NCBI GenBank assembly: GCA_020073465.1
Contig: JAIQFC010000003.1
Location: forward strand, 277,920 to 341,919
Source of the DNA: Terriglobia bacterium
GTDB taxonomy: Bacteria; Acidobacteriota; Terriglobia; Terriglobales; Acidobacteriaceae
Length of the DNA: 64,000 nucleotides
Direction: 5' to 3'
Made by a program: the position numbers and the translations under genes. Position 1 is the first letter of the stretch, and each line of letters starts with the position of its first letter. Below, one piece after another: positions 60,553 to 64,000 of this stretch. Below the pieces are notes generated by a model that worked only from the letters and a program-made list of their open reading frames with translations, was not told the DNA's origin and made no database searches.

Positions 60553-61626
60553 CTACGCGACCTCGCGCTGTTGCTCAAGCATGGAGAAGTATTCAGCCAC
60601 AAGTTGGGCATCCCAGAGTCCGGCGCGGGCTTCGTCACGCATGGTTTGTGCAGCCAGGTCGTGGGAGAGTGCGGGCTTGTAGGGACGCGCAGTGCGCAAG
60701 GCGTCGTAGACATCGACGACCTGGAGGATGCGGGGCAGGATTGGAATTTCGCTACCCGAGAGACCGTCAGGATAGCCTGAGCCATTCGAATGTTCGTGAT
60801 GATGGCGGATGATGGGTAGGACCAGCCGCAGGGATCTCAGCGGGCGGCAGATATTTTCGCCGGTGACGGGATGCAGCTTCATGATCTCCCATTCGTCGGG
60901 ACTGAGGTTTGTGCCCTTCTTCAGGATTTCGTCGGGGACGGCGACCTTGCCGAGATCGTGCAGGTATCCGCCACGTTTCAGGGCGAGGATGGAATCTTCG
61001 TCCATTCCGAGATGGCGTCCTAACTCGGTAGCATGCAAAGCGAGGCGCTCGCAGTGGCCTTCGGTGTAGGGATCACGGCCTTCGACAATCAGCCCGAGTG
61101 TGCACAAGACCGAATCTGCGGTTTCGAGTTCGTCGGTGAACTCCTTGAGACGCAGCAGAGATTTGACGCGGGCGATCAGCTCTTCTGCGAGGACAGGCTT
61201 GTTGAGGAAGTCATCGGCGCCGGCCTCGATGCCGCGCACCTTGTCGTCGCTATCGCTCAATCCGGTAATCAGGACGAAAGGAATCAGACGCGTGGCGGGG
61301 TTCTCTTTCAGCTCACGGCACAATTCGTATCCCGACTTGCCAGGCATGAGCACATCAGAAAGGATCAAGTCGGGAACCTGGTGGCGGACCTCGGCTTCCG
61401 CTTCCTCCGCATTCGCGGCAGTGACGACGTCGTACCCGCGAATGGTGAGCAGCTGGCTCATCAGGCCGGCGATGCTGGGCTGGTCGTCGACGACCAAGAT
61501 GCGCGGAGGTCGCCGGTGTAAGAGAAGATCACCCATCTTGCGGTTGGAAGCGGGTTCGCCTTCGGAAGTTGTCCGGGAGTCCAGATCTGGGAAACTACGG
61601 TTGGGGGGAGAGAATTTCATGACCAA
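60553..61626 (-). CDS. Response regulator with HD-GYP c-di-GMP phosphodiesterase domain
   Basis: The product is 357 aa. The receiver (about 42-158) has 'LVVDDQPS', phosphoacceptor Asp91 in 'LILSDVLMPG' and Lys143. The HD-GYP domain (about 172-345) has 'GRDPYTEGHCERLALHA', metal ligands 'YLHDLGKVAVPDEIL' (223-224) and 'HHHEHSNGSGYPDGLSG' with GYP at 284-286. All catalytic residues are present, so it should hydrolyse c-di-GMP when phosphorylated. No cognate histidine kinase is near. It converges on the GH9 gene. Confidence 0.93.
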   Translation of the reverse strand: MVMKFSPPNRSFPDLDSRTTSEGEPASNRKMGDLLLHRRPPRILVVDDQPSIAGLMSQLLTIRGYDVVTAANAEEAEAEVRHQVPDLILSDVLMPGKSGYELCRELKENPATRLIPFVLITGLSDSDDKVRGIEAGADDFLNKPVLAEELIARVKSLLRLKEFTDELETADSVLCTLGLIVEGRDPYTEGHCERLALHATELGRHLGMDEDSILALKRGGYLHDLGKVAVPDEILKKGTNLSPDEWEIMKLHPVTGENICRPLRSLRLVLPIIRHHHEHSNGSGYPDGLSGSEIPILPRILQVVDVYDALRTARPYKPALSHDLAAQTMRDEARAGLWDAQLVAEYFSMLEQQREVA

Positions 61627-61804
61627 TCGCTGTCAAAACAATATTCTACAGCGGATTCAAGCCGATCGTGGCTTTGATGGGGTAGTTTCTCGCACACTGA
61701 AGGCTCTCTCGGATTGGCCGCCGTTTCCCAGTTTGGGACGCCGAAGCTGCAAATTGTGAGCGGCATCCTTGCCGGACTGTCGGCTTCCTGCATACCGTGG
61801 CGAC

Positions 61805-62518
61805 ATGTGCACCAGTTTGGCCTCTGCAGCGCGAAGAGTGTTCGCGGCAGCTTTCGTGGTGCTTGCCGTCGTTGGTCTTCCGAACGACGTCGCTGGAGCT
61901 TCCAAGCCGCACATTGTCGCCTTTGGAAGATGGAGTTCGGTGCAGTGGTTCGCTGGCACTAACGACGGTAAGCCGCTGACGCTGAAGGTGCGCGCGCTCA
62001 TGGTGGATGGGCGAGTGAAGGAATACGTGATGGGTTCAGCGCATGAGGTCACCGACCGTCTGTTCGCGGTCCGACGCGTGTTTCGAATCAATGACAGCCT
62101 TCCCGAGGAACGAGGCAACCCCCAGTGGCGATGGGAGCGAGGAGGGTGGCTCTTGGTGGATCGCATGACGGGGCGAATTTCTTCGATCAATCTTCCGGAG
62201 TTCGATGTGCTCTATTCGGCGGAGAGCTGGTTCCGAGACTACATTGCCTACTGCGGGGTCTCAGATGATGGCAAGAAAGTGTATGCGATTGTGGCGCAAC
62301 TCAGCCGCCGTAAGCCTGTGTTGAAGAGTCCTCTGCCTGGGGCAGCTGTGAGTGAAAACGCCGGCCCTGATTCGGCCTGTCCGCAGCCGTTGTGGCAGCG
62401 TGCGCCGGTACGGGTCAGCTTTGAGGCCTCGGGCGGCGCCAGACAGACGTTCGCGATTCGAGGGCATGTGGTGGATGTGGTAAACGATGCCGAGGAGGAG
62501 GAAGAAGGGTCGAAGTAG
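61805..62518 (+). CDS. Secreted protein of unknown function
   Basis: From the ATG at 61805 the product is 237 aa; an upstream start at 61769 is possible. A signal peptide ('RVFAAAFVVLAVVGLPNDVAG') is followed by a beta-rich domain ('FGRWSSVQWFAGTNDGKPLTLKVRALMVDGRVKEYVMG', 'GGWLLVDRMTGRISSINLPEFDVLYSAESWFRDYIAYCGVSDDGKKVY') and an acidic, Glu-rich C-terminus. I recognise no named domain. The pattern is consistent with a conserved envelope protein. Confidence 0.65.
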   Translation: MCTSLASAARRVFAAAFVVLAVVGLPNDVAGASKPHIVAFGRWSSVQWFAGTNDGKPLTLKVRALMVDGRVKEYVMGSAHEVTDRLFAVRRVFRINDSLPEERGNPQWRWERGGWLLVDRMTGRISSINLPEFDVLYSAESWFRDYIAYCGVSDDGKKVYAIVAQLSRRKPVLKSPLPGAAVSENAGPDSACPQPLWQRAPVRVSFEASGGARQTFAIRGHVVDVVNDAEEEEEGSK

Positions 62519-62549
62519 GTTTGCGAGCCAGAGATCCCTGTCTTGCTTC

Positions 62550-63503
62550 TCAATCGCCTGCGGCTTCTACTGCGGGGAGCTCCTCGGCGACAGTTTTCTC
62601 CTTTACCTTCGCGCTGGTTACCAGGATCACGGAAAGGACGACGATAACGCTACCGGCCACGATGAAGCGGTCGACGCGCTCGTGCAGAATCAACCAGCCG
62701 AGGAACACAGCCACCACCGGGTTGACGTAGGCGTAAGTCGAGACCTTCGACGTGGGCACGTGCTTCAGCAGCCAGATGTAGGCCGTGTAGCCGATCCAGG
62801 AGCCGCAGACTACCAGGTACATAGTGGCTCCGATGCCGCGCGCCGTCCACGTCACATGCGAGAAATCTCCTGCCAGCAGGGCAAACACAAAGTTCGCCGC
62901 TCCTGCCGAGGTCACCTGCCATCCCGTAGCGCTGAACACATCCATGCCCGACTGCCAGCGCTTGGAAAGCACCGAGCCCAGCGCCCAGCTAAACGACCCG
63001 CCGATGAGGCTCAGCGAGGCCCAGAACTCTCTCCGTCCGAGCGCGGTAGGCGCTGTCAGCTCCGGGTAGAAAAGGACGAACAACCCCAGAATTCCCAGGG
63101 CCAGCCCGGCTTTGCCGCGTCCGGAGATGTGATGGTCGCCGAGCAGGAGAGAATCCAGCACCAGAAACCACAGCGGTGTGATGGCAATGATCAGCGCCGC
63201 CAGTCCCGAGGAGACAGATAGTTCTGCATAGGACAGCGTCAGGTTGCCGCCCATGAGCAATAGCACGCCCACCACCCCAGCCAGCGCAATCTGCCGCGCC
63301 GAGTACAGAACCTTGCGCCCGGTCAGCGCACAAACAGCCAGCATGACGACCCCGGCAATGGAGAACCGCGTGGCGCACATCAGGGCCGGTGGGATACTCT
63401 GCACCGCAATATCGATACCGAGGTAGGTCGAGCCCCAGAACAGGTACACGAGCCCGAAGGCAAGAATCACCATCCACCGGCTTGGGCGCTGAGTCGTGTC
63501 CAT
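62550..63503 (-). CDS. EamA/DMT-family metabolite exporter (RhaT/YedA-like)
   Basis: The product is 317 aa with ten membrane helices in two EamA repeats. Repeat 1 has 'LVYLFWGSTYLGIDIAVQSIPPALMCATRFSIAG' and 'SVSSGLAALIIAITPLWFLVLDSLLL'; repeat 2 has 'GGSFSWALGSVLSKRW', 'IWLLKHVPTSKVSTYAYVNPVVAVFLGWLILHERV'. This is the DMT-superfamily exporter pattern for amino acids or other metabolites; the substrate is unknown. It converges on the secreted hypothetical gene and stands alone. Confidence 0.9.
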   Translation of the reverse strand: MDTTQRPSRWMVILAFGLVYLFWGSTYLGIDIAVQSIPPALMCATRFSIAGVVMLAVCALTGRKVLYSARQIALAGVVGVLLLMGGNLTLSYAELSVSSGLAALIIAITPLWFLVLDSLLLGDHHISGRGKAGLALGILGLFVLFYPELTAPTALGRREFWASLSLIGGSFSWALGSVLSKRWQSGMDVFSATGWQVTSAGAANFVFALLAGDFSHVTWTARGIGATMYLVVCGSWIGYTAYIWLLKHVPTSKVSTYAYVNPVVAVFLGWLILHERVDRFIVAGSVIVVLSVILVTSAKVKEKTVAEELPAVEAAGD

Positions 63504-63750
63504 TGCGTTGGGGGAACAGGGGGCAGCTAAAAGATATCAGACGAGTTCGGGGAGGGATTGGATTCTAAAGTTAGCGAGCAACAACTGCGCCTGAGCCCAA
63601 GTCGCGAAGCTCCGTATCCTGAGTTAGGCAGGTCTTCAGCATGCGGAAGTCGAGAACGTCCCGTCTGTCCCCAGAATCCTTCACCCCCCGTTTGGAGGGT
63701 GGGATTCCATGGTCGTTTCCGCCATTGAGGTGCATCGATGATCCCCATCA
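63504..63750. other. Intergenic DNA before the end-of-window repeat
   Basis: No gene is seen. The long minus-strand frame at 63527-63970 runs antisense through the repeat and the transposase fragment and is not a protein gene. Confidence 0.5.
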
Positions 63751-63786
63751 CCCACCCTTTTCGCCGAGTGCGCGAAAAGGATGGGG
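63751..63786. repeat. Palindromic REP-like repeat unit
   Basis: CCTTTTCGC (63756-63764) and GCGAAAAGG (63772-63780) form a 9-bp stem with a 7-base loop, flanked by G/C-rich CCCACC and ATGGGGCACC. Sequences of this type are dispersed through acidobacterial genomes as intergenic repeats. Only one copy is visible here. Confidence 0.55.
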
Positions 63787-63793
63787 CACCCGG

Positions 63794-64000
63794 CATGTGG
63801 CACAGAACCTTACGCGACGCGGGGGCAGCGCGATAGATGGCCGCACCACGCGGCACTCGGGTTACGCCTTCAGTCAGAAAAAGCGAAAACGGATCGAAGA
63901 ATGCTTCGGCTGGTTGAAGACGATAGCGCTCATGCGGAAGGTTCGCCATCGCGGGGTGAGCCAAGTGCACTGGATCTTCACCCTGGCCTGTGCCGCCTAC
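63794..64000 (+). mobile_element. IS5-type transposase, C-terminal fragment (runs off the window)
   Basis: The frame from 63794 to the window end gives 69 residues including 'RRGGSAIDGRTTRHSGYAFS', 'QKKRKRIEECFGWLKTI' and 'LMRKVRHRGVSQVHWIFTLA', the C-terminal DDE_Tnp_1 motif of IS5-family transposases with the catalytic Glu in 'RIEECFGW'. The upstream two thirds of the transposase, with the two catalytic Asp residues, are absent; the REP-like repeat lies there instead. It is therefore a 5'-truncated remnant, unless the element is rearranged. The true end lies beyond 64000. Confidence 0.8.

Overview
The window reads as a soil-type Acidobacteriota (Terriglobia-like) chromosome segment. The evidence is the moderately high GC, a very large TonB-dependent receptor with an N-terminal carboxypeptidase-regulatory-like domain, protein kinases joined to TPR proteins beside a TIGR02999-type ECF sigma factor, GloVer-repeat secreted proteins, several glycoside hydrolases and typical small acidobacterial hypotheticals. 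The assignment comes from gene content only; no rRNA or complete tRNA gene is present.

Layout. Positions 1-3.7 kb hold the end of a surface-polysaccharide type locus: a GNAT/FemAB-like protein facing a tightly coupled LMW-PTP, ATP-grasp and sulfotransferase operon. Positions 4-9.1 kb hold a small hypothetical, an M48-like protease, an OlsF-like bifunctional acyltransferase and an orphan PhoB-type regulator; the last two share an 11-bp-phased Pho-box-like element. Positions 9.1-10.3 kb are decayed DNA with a frameshifted sigma-54 activator remnant and the 5' half of a tRNA-Ser(GCU). Positions 10.3-18 kb are one long minus-strand run that looks like a stress/dormancy operon: M48 protease, hibernation factor, degenerate receiver, HEAT-like protein, universal stress protein, Rnk/GreA-like factor, P-type ATPase and small membrane proteins. 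It is divergent from an NhaR-like LysR gene.

Positions 20-35 kb form a sugar-utilisation locus. A LacI regulator, a NagB-like isomerase, a PfkB kinase, a GH36-like alpha-galactosidase lipoprotein, a TonB receptor, an APC permease and a NIPSNAP protein lie on the minus strand. A class I (DhnA/LsrF-type) aldolase, an FGGY kinase and a COG2407 sugar isomerase lie on the plus strand. Three copies of one palindromic operator sit just upstream of the first genes of these units. Positions 35-42.3 kb hold a dCache sensor without an output domain, a clan GH-A hydrolase, a DUF4380 protein, a DegT aminotransferase and a Gfo/Idh oxidoreductase.

Positions 42.3-55.4 kb are signalling genes. One is a single-chain fusion of winged helix, protein kinase, membrane segment and TolB/TPR regions. 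The other is an ECF-sigma operon in which a kinase catalytic head, lacking the end of its C-lobe, is followed by three tandem full-length 'tail' genes. Each tail begins with the missing kinase subdomain XI and continues into a membrane helix and TPR repeats. This split-kinase/multi-tail arrangement is my main candidate for an undescribed system.

Positions 55.4-64 kb hold a small sulfotransferase-like gene, GH2 and GH9 hydrolases, an HD-GYP response regulator, a secreted hypothetical and an EamA exporter. The window ends in a palindromic repeat and the C-terminal part of an IS5-type transposase.
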